The notes under the pieces are model-generated. The model had not been told where the DNA came from. It was given only the letters and a program-made list of their open reading frames with translations, and searched no databases. A stretch of 64,000 nucleotides of DNA from Roseiflexus sp. RS-1 (GTDB taxonomy: Bacteria > Chloroflexota > Chloroflexia > Chloroflexales > Roseiflexaceae): positions 2,542,001 through 2,606,000 of the forward strand of contig NC_009523.1 of NCBI RefSeq assembly GCF_000016665.1, read 5' to 3'. Numbering within the stretch: the stretch's first letter is position 1; every line of letters starts with the position of its first letter. This document shows, one piece after another, positions 51,046 through 61,006 of the stretch. The position numbers and the translations under genes were made by a program.

Positions 51046-51462
51046 CTACTCTCCTTCCACCTCGAAGAGGGTAAATACAATCGTTGCTGCGATGCCAAGC
51101 ACAACCAGGTAGACACCGACATCGAACAAGAGCGGTGTGCCGACTTTGCCGATCACCGGCAGCGGCTCCTTGTACCAGAGACCGGTCATAAACGGCAGTC
51201 CCTGGATGAACGCCAGCAACCCGCTCACGACCGCCACCAGCAACCCGAAGCCCACCAATTGTTTGGGATCAAAACGAAGCGCGCTTTGCGCCTGGGATAC
51301 GCCATAGGCGGCAGCGTACAGCGTGAATGCGGCGCCTGCCACCAACCCGCCGACGAATCCGCCGCCTGGTTCGTTATGCCCGCGGATGAGCAGAAAGATT
51401 GAGAAGATCAGCATCAGCGGGATCAGCAGGCGCGTTGCGGTTGCCAGAATAAGCGAATACAT
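51046..51462 (-). CDS. mrpB: Mrp antiporter subunit B
   Basis: 138 residues, four membrane helices. Hallmark [20 protein letters not shown], then [19 protein letters not shown]. It starts 11 bp after the mrpA stop. The C-terminal part of MrpA has a related domain, as in other Mrp complexes. Confidence 0.94.
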   Translation of the reverse strand: MYSLILATATRLLIPLMLIFSIFLLIRGHNEPGGGFVGGLVAGAAFTLYAAAYGVSQAQSALRFDPKQLVGFGLLVAVVSGLLAFIQGLPFMTGLWYKEPLPVIGKVGTPLLFDVGVYLVVLGIAATIVFTLFEVEGE

Positions 51463-51473
51463 CGGTTCACCTG

Positions 51474-53855
51474 TTATGCGTCGATCACCTCGGCGCGCTC
51501 GCGTGGCACGCCTTCCGTTTTCCCATCGCGCGATCCATCGGTCTCCGCTCGCCGATCCCGTTCAGGCGCCAGAACCAGTTTGAGCAGGGCATAGATGCCG
51601 ATCGCAGCCACGCCGAGCACGGTGATTTCGCCCATGGTATCGAAACCGCGGAAATCGACCAGAATAACATTGACCACGTTTCGTCCATTTGCCAGTGGTT
51701 GACTGTTCTCCGCCATAAAACTGCTCAGGCGCGACTCGGTCGGTTCTGCCAGTGCGATAAGCGTAAGCATCGTCATCAGTGCACCACCGGCAATTGCAAG
51801 CGCTGCAGATCGCACTCGTGCACCGACGCTCGAAAGATTGCCGAAGCGTGGCAGGCGGTAGACAACCAGAACGAAGAGAATAGCGCTCAGCGTCTCGACA
51901 GCAAACTGGGTAATAGCCAGATCGGGACCGCCGAAGAGCAGAAACGTGAGCGCTGTGCCATACCCGACGAATCCCAGCCCGACAACTGCCGCCATGCGTG
52001 ACGTTGCACGGAGAACAAAAGTCGTCGCCGAAAGGATGATCAATGCCACAACCAGTTCGTAGACGCGTACGTCAGTCCAGTTCTGTGGTATGGTGATCGT
52101 CACCCGACCAACCAGCAGCATCAGGCCGGTCAGGATCAGAGTTGTCGTAATGATCAGTCCGATGTAGAAGCGCAGATAGCCGTTCTGCAAGACGCGGGTC
52201 TGTCGTTCTGCCAGTAGAAGCATACCGTTGACCGAGCGGTGATACCAGCTTTCCGCTCCCAGCGCTGCAAGCGGCGCGGTTGCAGCAGCGATGCGCGGGA
52301 AGATGCTGCGCGCATAATACAGACCAATGCCAGCGAGCAGGGTGACGCCGCTCAACGCCAGCGCCTGCCCGGCGGCGCCCTCGATGCCAGCCCACAGCAC
52401 CAGTTCGACCGCTTTCACCTTCCCAAGCACTGATCCGGTTGCGGGTCCGATCAAGAAATTGCCGATCTGTGTCGAGAACAGTCCGGCGCCAAGCCCACCC
52501 AGCGCCAGCGCAACCGGACCGAGCCACATGCTCAGCGGCGCTTCGTGCGCATGCTTTGGCGTGTGCACCGGTTGACCGGTGAACACGCGCAACGACACGA
52601 AACCGGCGGCAACGACCGTCAGGATGTTCGTCAGAAGCGCAACACCGATCAGGATCGGTTCACTGAGGTTCGCCTTGTACTGCACTTCCTTGGCGATAAA
52701 ACCAAGCATCGGCGGCAGCCCGGCCATTGAAAGCGCGGCCAGCATGGCAGCGGCGGCGGTGATCGGCATCGCAGTGCGCAAACCTCCCAGCTGCGAAATG
52801 TCGCGGGCGCCGGTTTCGTGATCGACCGAACCCGCTACCTGGAAGAGCGCACCCTTGTAGAGGGCATGCCCCAGAGTAAAGACCATCGCCGCTTTGATGG
52901 CATCATCCGTTCCGACGCCGATCAGCAGCACCAGCGTACCGAGCGCCGAGACGGTTGTATATGCCAGGATGCGCTTCAGGTCCGTCTGCTGCACTGCCAG
53001 AAACGAGCCGACGATCATCGTGGCGCCGCCAAAGAAGGTAAGGAGCAATTGCCATGCTTCCGTCCCGCCAAGCACCGGATTCAGGCGCGCCAGCAGGAAC
53101 ACGCCTGCTTTCACCATCGTTGCCGAGTGCAGGTACGAGCTGACCGGCGTTGGCGCTTCCATCGCCCCTGGAAGCCAGAAGTGGAAGGGAAACTGCGCCG
53201 ATTTGGTGAACGCGCCAAACAGCACCAGCGCGAGAATGCCGCCGTACAGCGGATGCGCACGCACCACATCGCCCTGCTTCAGCATCTCGCTGAGCTCCAG
53301 CGTCCCGGCGATCTGTCCCAGCAGCACGATCCCCGCCAGCAGCGCCAGTCCGCCGATACCCGTGACCAGCAGGCTCTGCAACGCCGCCTTGCGCGCCTTC
53401 TCGTATTCGTGCTTGTATCCAATCAGCATGTATGAACTGATCGTCGTCAATTCCCAGAACACAAACAGCGCGATCAGATTGTCGGACGTGACGATGCCGA
53501 GCATTGCTGCCATGAAGATCAGCAGCAGCGTTAACATCCGCCCCAGCATCGGGTCATTCGCCAGGTAGCCGCCGGCGTAGATCAATACCAGTGTGCCAAT
53601 GCCGGTGATCAACAGGGCAAAGAGGAGACTCAAGCCATCGATGCGAAACGACAGGTTGACTCCCAGGCCCGGAACCCAGGCATAACTGAAGCGCAGCGCA
53701 TCGCCGCCAGCGACTGCCGGAACGAGACTGATGAAATAGATCATCAATGCAAACGGCAACAATGCCGCGAGCCATCCAGCGTGGCGTGGCGCGAATCGGT
53801 GCAACCATGGCGCAGCAATTGCGCCGCCAAATCCTGAAAGAACCGCAGTCAGCAT
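51474..53855 (-). CDS. mrpA: Mrp antiporter subunit A
   Basis: 793 residues from ATG at 53855 (a GTG at 53864 is possible; no clear ribosome site). Largest subunit, NuoL-like, with about twenty membrane helices. Motifs: [55 protein letters not shown], and a C-terminal MrpB-like region with [20 protein letters not shown] and [20 protein letters not shown]. It heads the seven-gene operon A-B-C-D-E-F-G transcribed leftward. Confidence 0.95.
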   Translation of the reverse strand: MLTAVLSGFGGAIAAPWLHRFAPRHAGWLAALLPFALMIYFISLVPAVAGGDALRFSYAWVPGLGVNLSFRIDGLSLLFALLITGIGTLVLIYAGGYLANDPMLGRMLTLLLIFMAAMLGIVTSDNLIALFVFWELTTISSYMLIGYKHEYEKARKAALQSLLVTGIGGLALLAGIVLLGQIAGTLELSEMLKQGDVVRAHPLYGGILALVLFGAFTKSAQFPFHFWLPGAMEAPTPVSSYLHSATMVKAGVFLLARLNPVLGGTEAWQLLLTFFGGATMIVGSFLAVQQTDLKRILAYTTVSALGTLVLLIGVGTDDAIKAAMVFTLGHALYKGALFQVAGSVDHETGARDISQLGGLRTAMPITAAAAMLAALSMAGLPPMLGFIAKEVQYKANLSEPILIGVALLTNILTVVAAGFVSLRVFTGQPVHTPKHAHEAPLSMWLGPVALALGGLGAGLFSTQIGNFLIGPATGSVLGKVKAVELVLWAGIEGAAGQALALSGVTLLAGIGLYYARSIFPRIAAATAPLAALGAESWYHRSVNGMLLLAERQTRVLQNGYLRFYIGLIITTTLILTGLMLLVGRVTITIPQNWTDVRVYELVVALIILSATTFVLRATSRMAAVVGLGFVGYGTALTFLLFGGPDLAITQFAVETLSAILFVLVVYRLPRFGNLSSVGARVRSAALAIAGGALMTMLTLIALAEPTESRLSSFMAENSQPLANGRNVVNVILVDFRGFDTMGEITVLGVAAIGIYALLKLVLAPERDRRAETDGSRDGKTEGVPRERAEVIDA

Positions 53856-53864
53856 GGGTGTCAC

Positions 53865-54113
53865 TCAGAAACAGCACGGGGTCCGAAGCGTTCCGCCCAC
53901 TCCGGCCCCCGCAATCTCTCGCTTTCGCAAGTATAACATGCTTCGGTGTCGGATCGGCAGGGTACTCTTTCCTGATGTATTTGGTCAACTTTGCCCGACC
54001 GGTTGCTTCAGAACAGCGCCCCCAGCCGATGTGTTCCGCCCTAATATCAGGAGTGCCGGGAGATGACCGAAAAGGTCATGTCACCACAGCGATGCAGTGG
54101 ACACAGCGAGCGA
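53865..54113. other. intergenic region upstream of mrpA
   Basis: About 250 bp that should hold the mrp promoter on the minus strand. I could not identify a convincing -10/-35 pair, and no gene is visible. Confidence 0.4.
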
Positions 54114-54377
54114 TTATAGCAGTTCTCAGAGACGTCGACCCTTGTCCGGGTCTGCCGCATTGCGCGCGGCGCCCGCTTGCGGCGACAGGTGCAGCCCTGT
54201 CCAAACGGCCGTGTGAGCGCTGCGCTCCGCCTCTCCGCGCTCTCGGCGTCTCGGCGGTGTATGTACTGTTCACCGCCGAGACGCGGAGCACGCGGAGGGA
54301 TGGCGCACCGGGCATCTGCTTTCGTTAGCGGGTGGAACCCTGCCCAACAAGACCAATCTTTGCGAGAACTGCTATAA
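54114..54377. mobile_element. MITE copy 3 (264 bp)
   Basis: Ends TTATAGCAGTTCTC and GAGAACTGCTATAA are perfect 14-bp inverted repeats. The left 60 bp resemble copies 1 and 2 (GACCCTTGTCCGGGTCTGC). The middle is different: a large hairpin, CCTCTCCGCG...GGCGTCTCGGCGGTG against CACCGCCGAGACGC...CGCGGAGG (about 54230-54300). It carries no gene. Confidence 0.88.
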
Positions 54378-54560
54378 ACCTCTGCGCGCCCGGCGTCTCA
54401 GCGGTTCGTTTTCGCAGTGGAGTCAATGATCGATTTGGATGGAACGGAAACCGGCTGGACACGCGCAGTACACATGACATTATGGAAACGGGTGCTGTTC
54501 TGGATGGGCAAAGATTTCGTGCCGCGTTTTTTCAGAAGCCCCTGAATTGTCGGTTCTTCA

Positions 54561-54601
54561 TTGATCAGTCAATCAACACCTGGTATACTGATGTTGATTG
54601 A
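54561..54601 (+). promoter_or_regulatory. tetR promoter with overlapping inverted-repeat operator
   Basis: A -35 TTGATC (54561-54566), 17-bp spacer, and extended -10 TGG-TATACT (TATACT 54584-54589). A perfect 10-bp inverted repeat TCAATCAACA (54569-54578) / TGTTGATTGA (54592-54601) straddles the -10. A second palindrome, TTGATCGATCAA, lies just downstream. This is the expected autoregulatory site of the TetR protein. Confidence 0.7.
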
Positions 54602-54629
54602 TTGATCGATCAATGAGGATGTCATAACG

Positions 54630-55253
54630 GTGAAAGACGACAGCGATACGCGCGATCGGCGACGGCGCATTCTCGATGCGGCGTTGCAGGTGTTCGGCGC
54701 CAAAGGATTTCAGAAAGCGACCAACCGGGACATCGCCGAAGCAGCGGGCGGCATTTCGCCGGGCCTGATCTACCACTACTTCAAGGACAAACAAGACCTC
54801 TTTCTCTGCATGTTGCGTGAGCGCGCCGCAATTATGGCGCTGGTCGATCATCCGCAGCAGTTGATGGATCTGCCGCTCCGTCAGGGGTTGGCCCTGATTG
54901 GGCGCTCCTACCTGACGATGATGCGCGTTCCAGAGAATGTCGCCTTGTTTCGTATCGTTCTGGCGGAAACGCTCCACTTCCCGGAAGTTGCAACCATGAT
55001 CCGGCAGCACTTCGTCGATCGTGTCTTCGGTGTCGTGCGCGCTTACCTGCAGCATCAGATCGATCTCGGACGTCTCCGCCCGCACGATACGGGAGTCAGT
55101 GTGCGCACATTCCTTGGCGGCATTCTGATCCATGTGATTGCGCGCGAGGTGCTGCGTCAGCCGGAAGCCCTCCAGATCAGCGATGATCAGATCGTCGCAC
55201 TGGCAGTTGAGATCTTTCTCCACGGTCTCAGCCTCGAAGCGGAGGAGATGTAA
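54630..55253 (+). CDS. TetR-family transcriptional regulator
   Basis: 207 residues, GTG start. The N-terminal helix-turn-helix (about 10-57) reads RRRILDAALQVFGAKGFQKA, then TNRDIAEAAGGISPGLIYHY, typical of TetR. The ligand-binding C-terminal domain is variable. It is encoded first in an operon with an adaptor protein, a hydrolase and two ABC ATPases, so it probably controls an export or stress unit. The operator overlaps its own promoter. Confidence 0.93.
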   Translation: MKDDSDTRDRRRRILDAALQVFGAKGFQKATNRDIAEAAGGISPGLIYHYFKDKQDLFLCMLRERAAIMALVDHPQQLMDLPLRQGLALIGRSYLTMMRVPENVALFRIVLAETLHFPEVATMIRQHFVDRVFGVVRAYLQHQIDLGRLRPHDTGVSVRTFLGGILIHVIAREVLRQPEALQISDDQIVALAVEIFLHGLSLEAEEM

Positions 55254-55303
55254 TGTTCAAGGCGGTTTCACAAACGTCTTGACTGAAGGTCTGGGAGGCG
55301 AGT

Positions 55304-56929
55304 ATGCACCCACGTGCACGAATAATCATTCTGCTCGTCCTGGTCGCCGTGCTCATCGGCGGTGGCTACTGGTTGTTGCAGGAATCGGCGCAGGCGAGGA
55401 ACGGAACCCTGACCGGCACGGGAACGATTGAAGCGGAAGAAGTGCTGGTGACGGCCGAGATCGCCGGACGTGTGCAGCATCTCTTCGTCGATGAAGGGTC
55501 GGAGGTGCGGATCGGGGAGGATCTGGCGCAGATCGACACTGCATTGCTCGAGGCGCAACTGGATCAGGCGAAGGCGGCGGTTGCAGCAGCCGAGGCGAAC
55601 CTGGCGCAGATCCGTGCCGGAACCCGCAGCGAGGAGATTGCCATCGCTGAGGCGCAGGTCAAACAGGCGGAGGCGGCAGCAAGAGGGGCGGAGCAGGCGT
55701 ATGAGCATGCACTGGAGATTCTGAACAATCCGCAGGAACTGGAATTGCAACTGGTGCAGGCGCGCGCGCAACGTGATGCGGCGCTGCGAACGCTGGAAAA
55801 ACTGCGCGCTGGCGTCCGCCAGGAAGATATCGATGCTGCGCGCGCATCGATGCACCTGGCACAGGAAGGGTTACAATCCGCCCGCGACCGCCTCTCCGCT
55901 GCGAAAACGCTGGCGGAGGCGCAGGTGGAACAGGCTGCGGCAGCGTTGACCCAGGCGCAGGCGCGGTATGCGCAGGCGAAGACCAACTGGGAGTATGTGC
56001 GCGATACGGGTCAGGATGCGTTGATGCCGACCGTGCTGGTCACACTGCCGACCGGTGTGCAACGTCTGCCGAATACCGTAAGTGACGGGGTGCGCGAACA
56101 GTACTATGCGCAATTCGTTCAGGCGGAAGCCGCGCTGCGCCAGGCGGAGACGGCGCTCGAACAGGCGTTGGTGCAGGCGGAAGAGGCGCGCCAGGCAGAG
56201 GCGGTCGGCGTGCGCCAGGCGGAGTTGCAGGTGAGTATCGCACAGGCGACGCTGGCAAAAGCGGAAGCAGGACCGACCCGTCAGGAGATTGCTGCTGCCG
56301 AGACTGCACTCGCAAATGCGCAGCGGTTGCTCGACGTGGTCGAAGCAATGCGCGCCAATCCGCAGCAATTGCGCGCTGCCGTTGATGCTGCGCGCACGCA
56401 GCAAGCGATTGCAGAAGCGCAACTGGCGCAGGCGCGGGCGCGGCTTGATCTGGCGCGCAATGGCGCGCGTCCAGAGCAGATCCAGGCGGCGGAAGCGCAA
56501 CTGGCGCAGGCGCGGGCATCCCTGCATCAGGTGGAGGTGATGATCGACAAGGCAAGGTTGCGCGCACCGCGCACCGGCATCGTCCTGAGCCGCCCGATCC
56601 ACGAAGGAGAGCAGGTGACCCCCGGCACGCCGTTAATGACCATCGGCGCCCTCGATCCCGTGCGCCTGACGGTGTACATCAGCGAGGCGGATATCGGGCG
56701 TGTGCGTCTCGGTCAGGCGGCAGAGGTCACAGTGGACAGTTTTCCAGGTCGAGTCTTTCATGGTACAGTAACATTCATTGCCCAAAGAGCGGAATTTACG
56801 CCGCGGAACGTGCAGACGCGCGATGAGCGCGCAACGACGGTGTTCGCGGTACGGATTGAGTTGCCGAATGCTGACTACGCCCTCAAGCCGGGGATGCCAG
56901 CGGATGTTGTGCTGGTGGAGAAGGACTGA
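55304..56929 (+). CDS. HlyD-type membrane fusion (adaptor) protein
   Basis: 541 residues. An N-terminal membrane anchor (about 7-27) is followed by a lipoyl-like half (GTGTIEAEEVLVTAEIAGRV). A very long alanine/glutamine coiled coil spans about 80-420 (repeating EAQLAQARA-type blocks). The second lipoyl half is RLRAPRTGIVLSRPIHEGEQ, and a beta-barrel with VRLGQAAEVTVDSFPGRVF ends the protein. In YbhG-like systems it links the ABC transporter to outer layers. The coiled coil is longer than in E. coli YbhG (332 residues total). It may assist with a thick envelope. Confidence 0.9.
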   Translation: MHPRARIIILLVLVAVLIGGGYWLLQESAQARNGTLTGTGTIEAEEVLVTAEIAGRVQHLFVDEGSEVRIGEDLAQIDTALLEAQLDQAKAAVAAAEANLAQIRAGTRSEEIAIAEAQVKQAEAAARGAEQAYEHALEILNNPQELELQLVQARAQRDAALRTLEKLRAGVRQEDIDAARASMHLAQEGLQSARDRLSAAKTLAEAQVEQAAAALTQAQARYAQAKTNWEYVRDTGQDALMPTVLVTLPTGVQRLPNTVSDGVREQYYAQFVQAEAALRQAETALEQALVQAEEARQAEAVGVRQAELQVSIAQATLAKAEAGPTRQEIAAAETALANAQRLLDVVEAMRANPQQLRAAVDAARTQQAIAEAQLAQARARLDLARNGARPEQIQAAEAQLAQARASLHQVEVMIDKARLRAPRTGIVLSRPIHEGEQVTPGTPLMTIGALDPVRLTVYISEADIGRVRLGQAAEVTVDSFPGRVFHGTVTFIAQRAEFTPRNVQTRDERATTVFAVRIELPNADYALKPGMPADVVLVEKD

Positions 56930-56999
56930 GAACCGAGAACCAAGAACCAGGAACCGAGAACCGAGAACTGAGAACCAGGAACCGGGAACTGAGAACCAG
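56925..56999. repeat. heptanucleotide tandem repeat (GAACCGA type)
   Basis: About ten 7-bp units (GAACCGA, GAACCAA, GAACCAG, GAACTGA, GAACCGG) between the adaptor gene and the hydrolase gene. The adaptor stop codon lies in the first unit. Confidence 0.9.
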
Positions 57000-57014
57000 G
57001 GGAGGCAGGAGGAG

Positions 57015-57812
57015 ATGAAGGACGCTGACGATGACACGAGAGTGGTGCAGCGACGCGATTGCGCTATCGCAGGACCGGAAGGTGCGCCTGTCTTTGTGCT
57101 GATCCACGGGGCGCGTCTGACGCGCGCTATGTGGCAACCGCAGATCGAGGCGCTCAGTGATACGTTTCGGGTGATTGCCCCTGATCTTCCCGGGCATGGC
57201 GCGCTGGCTGGCGTTCCGTTTTCCCTTGATGCAGCAGTGGAGCAGGTCGCCGCAGTCGTCGATGCCATCGTCGGCGAACGTGTGATTGTGTGTGGACTAT
57301 CGCTGGGCGGATATGTTGCACTGGCGTTTGGCGCGCGTTATCCTTCGCGCGCAACGGCGCTGATCCTGTCGGGATGCGCATTCGCGTTCAATGGTTTTGC
57401 CGGTCGCCTGCTGCGTGCGCCATATCTGGCGATTGCGCGTCTGCTGACCGCCAATTTCGCACCTTTGCTGGCGCGCGCCGAAGAGCGCACATTCCGCAAA
57501 CGCTACCCTCCGGCGCTGGCTGACGCTATTGTGGCGCGTGGGTTCTTTTACCGTTTCTATCCTGAGATCTCAGCTGCGCTGATCGACTTCGATCCGCTGC
57601 CGGCGCTCCGCGCGTGCGAATGTCCGGTTTTGTTGCTCAACGGGGCTGCGGATCGCTTCTTCCGGCGTGACGAGCGATTGTATCTGCGCACGCTGCGCGC
57701 TGGTCGGGTGCGCCTGATCGAAGGCGCTGCGCATCTGGCGAACCTGGATCAGCCCGAAGCGTACACGCAGGCGCTACGCGACTTTGCAACCGAAATGGCG
57801 ACTGTTCGATGA
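57015..57812 (+). CDS. alpha/beta-fold hydrolase
   Basis: 265 residues from ATG at 57015 (CAGGAGGAG directly upstream). Alpha/beta hydrolase: oxyanion HG at LIHGARLTRAMW, PDLPGHGALAG, nucleophile elbow CGLSLGGYVA (Ser), acid in LLNGAADRFF and histidine in IEGAAHLANLDQPE. The substrate is unknown; it could be an ester, lactone or thioester. Its stop overlaps the next gene ATG (ATGA), so it is translated along with the ABC ATPase. Confidence 0.88.
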   Translation: MKDADDDTRVVQRRDCAIAGPEGAPVFVLIHGARLTRAMWQPQIEALSDTFRVIAPDLPGHGALAGVPFSLDAAVEQVAAVVDAIVGERVIVCGLSLGGYVALAFGARYPSRATALILSGCAFAFNGFAGRLLRAPYLAIARLLTANFAPLLARAEERTFRKRYPPALADAIVARGFFYRFYPEISAALIDFDPLPALRACECPVLLLNGAADRFFRRDERLYLRTLRAGRVRLIEGAAHLANLDQPEAYTQALRDFATEMATVR

Positions 57813-58744
57813 ATCAGACGTATGCTATCGAAGCAATCGATCTGAGCCGCGCATTCGGTCCGGTGCGCGCCGTTGATCGTCTGAACCTGACCGTCACCGC
57901 AGGACGGATCCACGGGTTGCTCGGACCCGATGGCGCAGGGAAAACGACGACGCTGCGGTTGATCTGCGGCGCGCTGCGACCTGATCACGGGCGCGCAATT
58001 GTTGCCGGGATCGACGTGACCCGTGACCCGGAAGGGGTAAAGCAGCGCATCGGGTACATGCCGCAACGCTTCAGTCTGTACGGCGATCTGACAGTGCTCG
58101 AGAATCTGCGCTTTTATGCCGATGTCTATGGTGTGCCACAGGCAGAACGTCCGGCGCTGCTGAAGCGATTGCTCGGGTTCAGTCGCCTGGCGCCGTTTCA
58201 GAACCGCCGCACCGATGCACTTTCTGGCGGCATGCGACAGAAACTGGCGCTGGCGTGTGCGTTGATCCACCGTCCCCAGGTGCTGCTGCTCGACGAACCG
58301 ACCACCGGCGTTGATCCGGTGTCACGGCGCGAGTTCTGGGATATTCTGCGCGAAGCGGTCTATGCCGACGGTATGACCGTCCTGTTGACCACGCCGTATA
58401 TGGATGAAGCGGAACGCTGTCATGAGGTGAGCTTTATGCGCGCGGGCGCGCTGCTGGCGCACGGCGCTCCGCACGAATTGCAGCGCCTCGTGCCCGGTGT
58501 TGTGCTGGAAGTGCGTGCCGACCCGCGACACGCAGCGGAGGCGGTGCTGCGCATACTGCCTGGCATTCGGGATGTGCACATCTTCGGCGACCGTCTCCAC
58601 GTTATCGCCGAAACCTCATTCGACGCCGCCGCATTGCGCCAGGCGTTAGGAGATGCTGGCGTCGCACTGCATACCGTCCATCCCGTCATGCCTGGTATGG
58701 AGGATGTCTTTCTGCATTTGCAACGAGAAAGGAAGTCGCAATGA
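57809..58744 (+). CDS. ABC transporter ATPase (first)
   Basis: 311 residues. Walker A GPDGAGKT (39-46, D in place of the common N), ABC signature LSGGMRQKLALACA, Walker B VLLLDEPTTGVDP, and a C-terminal tail of about 90 residues. YbhF/CcmA-type exporter ATPase, similar to the N-terminal half of YbhF. It overlaps the hydrolase and stress-protein genes by 4 bp on each side. No permease is seen nearby. Confidence 0.92.
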   Translation: MNQTYAIEAIDLSRAFGPVRAVDRLNLTVTAGRIHGLLGPDGAGKTTTLRLICGALRPDHGRAIVAGIDVTRDPEGVKQRIGYMPQRFSLYGDLTVLENLRFYADVYGVPQAERPALLKRLLGFSRLAPFQNRRTDALSGGMRQKLALACALIHRPQVLLLDEPTTGVDPVSRREFWDILREAVYADGMTVLLTTPYMDEAERCHEVSFMRAGALLAHGAPHELQRLVPGVVLEVRADPRHAAEAVLRILPGIRDVHIFGDRLHVIAETSFDAAALRQALGDAGVALHTVHPVMPGMEDVFLHLQRERKSQ

Positions 58745-59616
58745 TACATCGGATACTTGTACCGCTCGATGGATCGGTCACCGCCGAAGCCATTCTGCCA
58801 TATGCCACGTCACTGGCGCGCGCTACCGACGCATCGCTGCTTCTGCTGCGCATTGTCACTCCTGGCGAGGTCAGTCAATCACTCTTCTGGAAAACCACCA
58901 TTCCAGCGGAATTGCGCCGTGAGTGGACCGAAGAAGCGCTAACGCGCGCAAATGTCTACCTGGCAAGCGTGGCGGAACGGCTGCGTGCCAGAGGACTGCA
59001 CGTTGTGTTTGACGTACAACCGGCGGACGACGCCGCTACTGCCATCGTGGCGCGGGCAGAACACGAGCCGGAAGTTCGCCTGATTGCAATGACAACCCAC
59101 GGCTACGGCGGCGCCCTGCGCTGGGCATTCGGCAGCGTTGCGGCGAAGGTGTTGCATGCCGCGCCGACGCCGTTGCTCGTCGTGCGCTCGAACGGAGGAG
59201 AACACCCATCGGTGACTGAAGTTCCCTACCGCACCATCTGCGTGCCTCTCGACGGTTCGCCGCTCGCGGAACAGGCACTGGCTACCGCCCAACCAATTGC
59301 CGCGCGGATCGGCGCAACCCTGCTGCTGGTCTGCGTCGTTACAGGCGACGACATTGCCGAAGCGCGCAAGTATCTGGAGGGTGTGGCGGAGCGTCTGCGC
59401 GCCAACCGCTTCGACGTGCAGACCCGTGTGGTTGAAGGTATTCCGGCGGATCAGATCATCTATGTCGCACAAACCGAACACGCCGATCTGATCGTCATGG
59501 CAACCCACGGGCGCACGGGATTGCGCCAGATCTGGCTCGGCAGCGTGGCGACCAAAGTGGTGCATAGTGCGGAGTTGCCGGTGCTGCTGGTGCGGGCGTA
59601 TCAGGAAGAAGGCTGA
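58741..59616 (+). CDS. universal stress protein, tandem UspA domains
   Basis: 291 residues, two UspA domains (about 1-148 and 159-291). The ATP-binding pattern G2xG9xG(S/T) is seen in the second (MATHGRTGLRQIWLGSVATK) and partly in the first (MTTHGYGGALRWAFGSVAAK). It may sense ATP or stress and is placed within the ABC operon, which is unusual. Confidence 0.93.
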   Translation: MIHRILVPLDGSVTAEAILPYATSLARATDASLLLLRIVTPGEVSQSLFWKTTIPAELRREWTEEALTRANVYLASVAERLRARGLHVVFDVQPADDAATAIVARAEHEPEVRLIAMTTHGYGGALRWAFGSVAAKVLHAAPTPLLVVRSNGGEHPSVTEVPYRTICVPLDGSPLAEQALATAQPIAARIGATLLLVCVVTGDDIAEARKYLEGVAERLRANRFDVQTRVVEGIPADQIIYVAQTEHADLIVMATHGRTGLRQIWLGSVATKVVHSAELPVLLVRAYQEEG

Positions 59617-59728
59617 TTTCTGTTCGTCGGGCGCGGCGCCAGTGTGCTGGATATGTCTCCTGTGTCGTCAACAGGGGCGAACGGTGCGCTGTTCCACACG
59701 TCTGGCAGGGGAAACGGAGCGATCAGGC

Positions 59729-60706
59729 ATGGCGATCAAGACAACCGACTCTTGCGCAGTCATAACCGACCGCCTGACTCGCCGTTTTGGTTCGTTCATC
59801 GCGGTCAACGAGGTATCATTCCAGGTGTCGCACGGCGAGGTGTTCGGTTTCTTGGGACCGAACGGTTCGGGCAAAACGACGACTATTCGGATGCTGTGCG
59901 GCTTGCTGACGCCGAGCAGCGGCAGCGGGCGCGTGCTGGGTCTCGACATTGCCCGCGATCAGGAGGCGATCCGCCAGCGCATCGGCTACATGTCGCAGAA
60001 GTTCAGTCTGTACGGTGATCTGACCGCGCGCGAGAATCTGACATTTTACGCCGAAGTGTACGGTCTTCCGCGCAACGTGCGCGCGGCGCGGATTGATGAG
60101 TTGCTCGATCTGTCCGGGCTGCGCGGTCATGACCGGACACTGACATCTGAGCTTCCCGGTGGATGGCGTCAGCGTCTGGCGCTGGCGTGCGCCATCGTTC
60201 ATCGTCCCCAGGTGTTGTTTCTGGATGAGCCGACCAGCGGTGTCGATCCAGAAGCGCGGCGCGCATTCTGGAAACAGATCTACGATCTGGCGGGAGAAGG
60301 AGTGACCGTTTTTGTGACGACCCACTTCATGGATGAAGCCGAACATTGTCATCGCATCGGGCTGATGTATGGCGGTTCGCTCGTCGCGCTCGACGCCCCG
60401 ATGGCGCTGAAGCAAACGGCAATCAATGGCGCGGTGCTGGAAGTGGAAGGCACGCCGCAGGAACTGGCGCACACCGTAGCGCTGGCGCACCCCGGCGTGC
60501 GCGATGTCGCCCCGCATGGCGCGCGTCTCCACGTGCTCGTCGATGACGCCACCGTGCGCATGCCGCAACTCGCCGTCGCCCTCGAATCGGCGCAGGTGCG
60601 TGATGTTCGCATCGAACGGATCGAACCTTCGCTCGAAGATGTGTTTGTTGCAATTGTTGATCGTTTTCTGGCAAAAAATGAAACCTCCTCCGACGCGCTC
60701 CAATGA
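59729..60706 (+). CDS. ABC transporter ATPase (second)
   Basis: 325 residues from ATG at 59729, with GGAGCGATCAGGC upstream. Walker A GPNGSGKT (43-50), signature ELPGGWRQRLALACA (proline and glycine changes as in the YbhF C-terminal half), Walker B VLFLDEPTSGVDPEARR. With the first ATPase it would correspond to the two halves of YbhF encoded separately. The permease genes (ybhS, ybhR) are not in the following 300 bp or elsewhere in the window. Confidence 0.93.
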   Translation: MAIKTTDSCAVITDRLTRRFGSFIAVNEVSFQVSHGEVFGFLGPNGSGKTTTIRMLCGLLTPSSGSGRVLGLDIARDQEAIRQRIGYMSQKFSLYGDLTARENLTFYAEVYGLPRNVRAARIDELLDLSGLRGHDRTLTSELPGGWRQRLALACAIVHRPQVLFLDEPTSGVDPEARRAFWKQIYDLAGEGVTVFVTTHFMDEAEHCHRIGLMYGGSLVALDAPMALKQTAINGAVLEVEGTPQELAHTVALAHPGVRDVAPHGARLHVLVDDATVRMPQLAVALESAQVRDVRIERIEPSLEDVFVAIVDRFLAKNETSSDALQ

Positions 60707-61006
60707 TGCCATCCTTGCCTTACGAATGTCCTGAACTGTGCGCAGCACCCCCAAAGCGTCAGGAACCAACCGCGAACCGTGGCGCTTCCCCGGAAGCGTG
60801 GTAGAATATTCGACACGTGTTCACCTGCGTGCATCGCATAGCGCCTGCGCTGCCCCGTTGCAACGCTGCGGAAGGTTTCCGCCAGACCTTCTGGCAGGGT
60901 GGGCACATGCGTTAGCGGGCTGGATGACTATTGAGTTACGATAGTTTTTACTATCAAAATATGGTATACTGACAACAGATACAGTCATGCTGGGAAGCGA
61001 GGGAGC
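60707..61006. other. intergenic region with hairpins
   Basis: No gene. Holds two short hairpins (CGCTTCC-CC-GGAAGCG at about 60783 and CCAGACCTTCTGG at about 60883) and a 6-bp stem GATAGT-TTTT-ACTATC at 60940-60955 just ahead of the apbC promoter. Confidence 0.5.
60962..60970 (+). promoter_or_regulatory. extended -10 promoter of the apbC gene
   Basis: TGGTATACT, 37 bp before the ATG. No good -35 is seen. The GATAGT/ACTATC hairpin lies over the -35 area and could be an operator. Confidence 0.5.

Noticed and set aside
60707-61006. Molybdenum-cofactor riboswitch
   Set aside because: moaA is the second gene after apbC and the hairpins here do not form the expected multi-stem layout.
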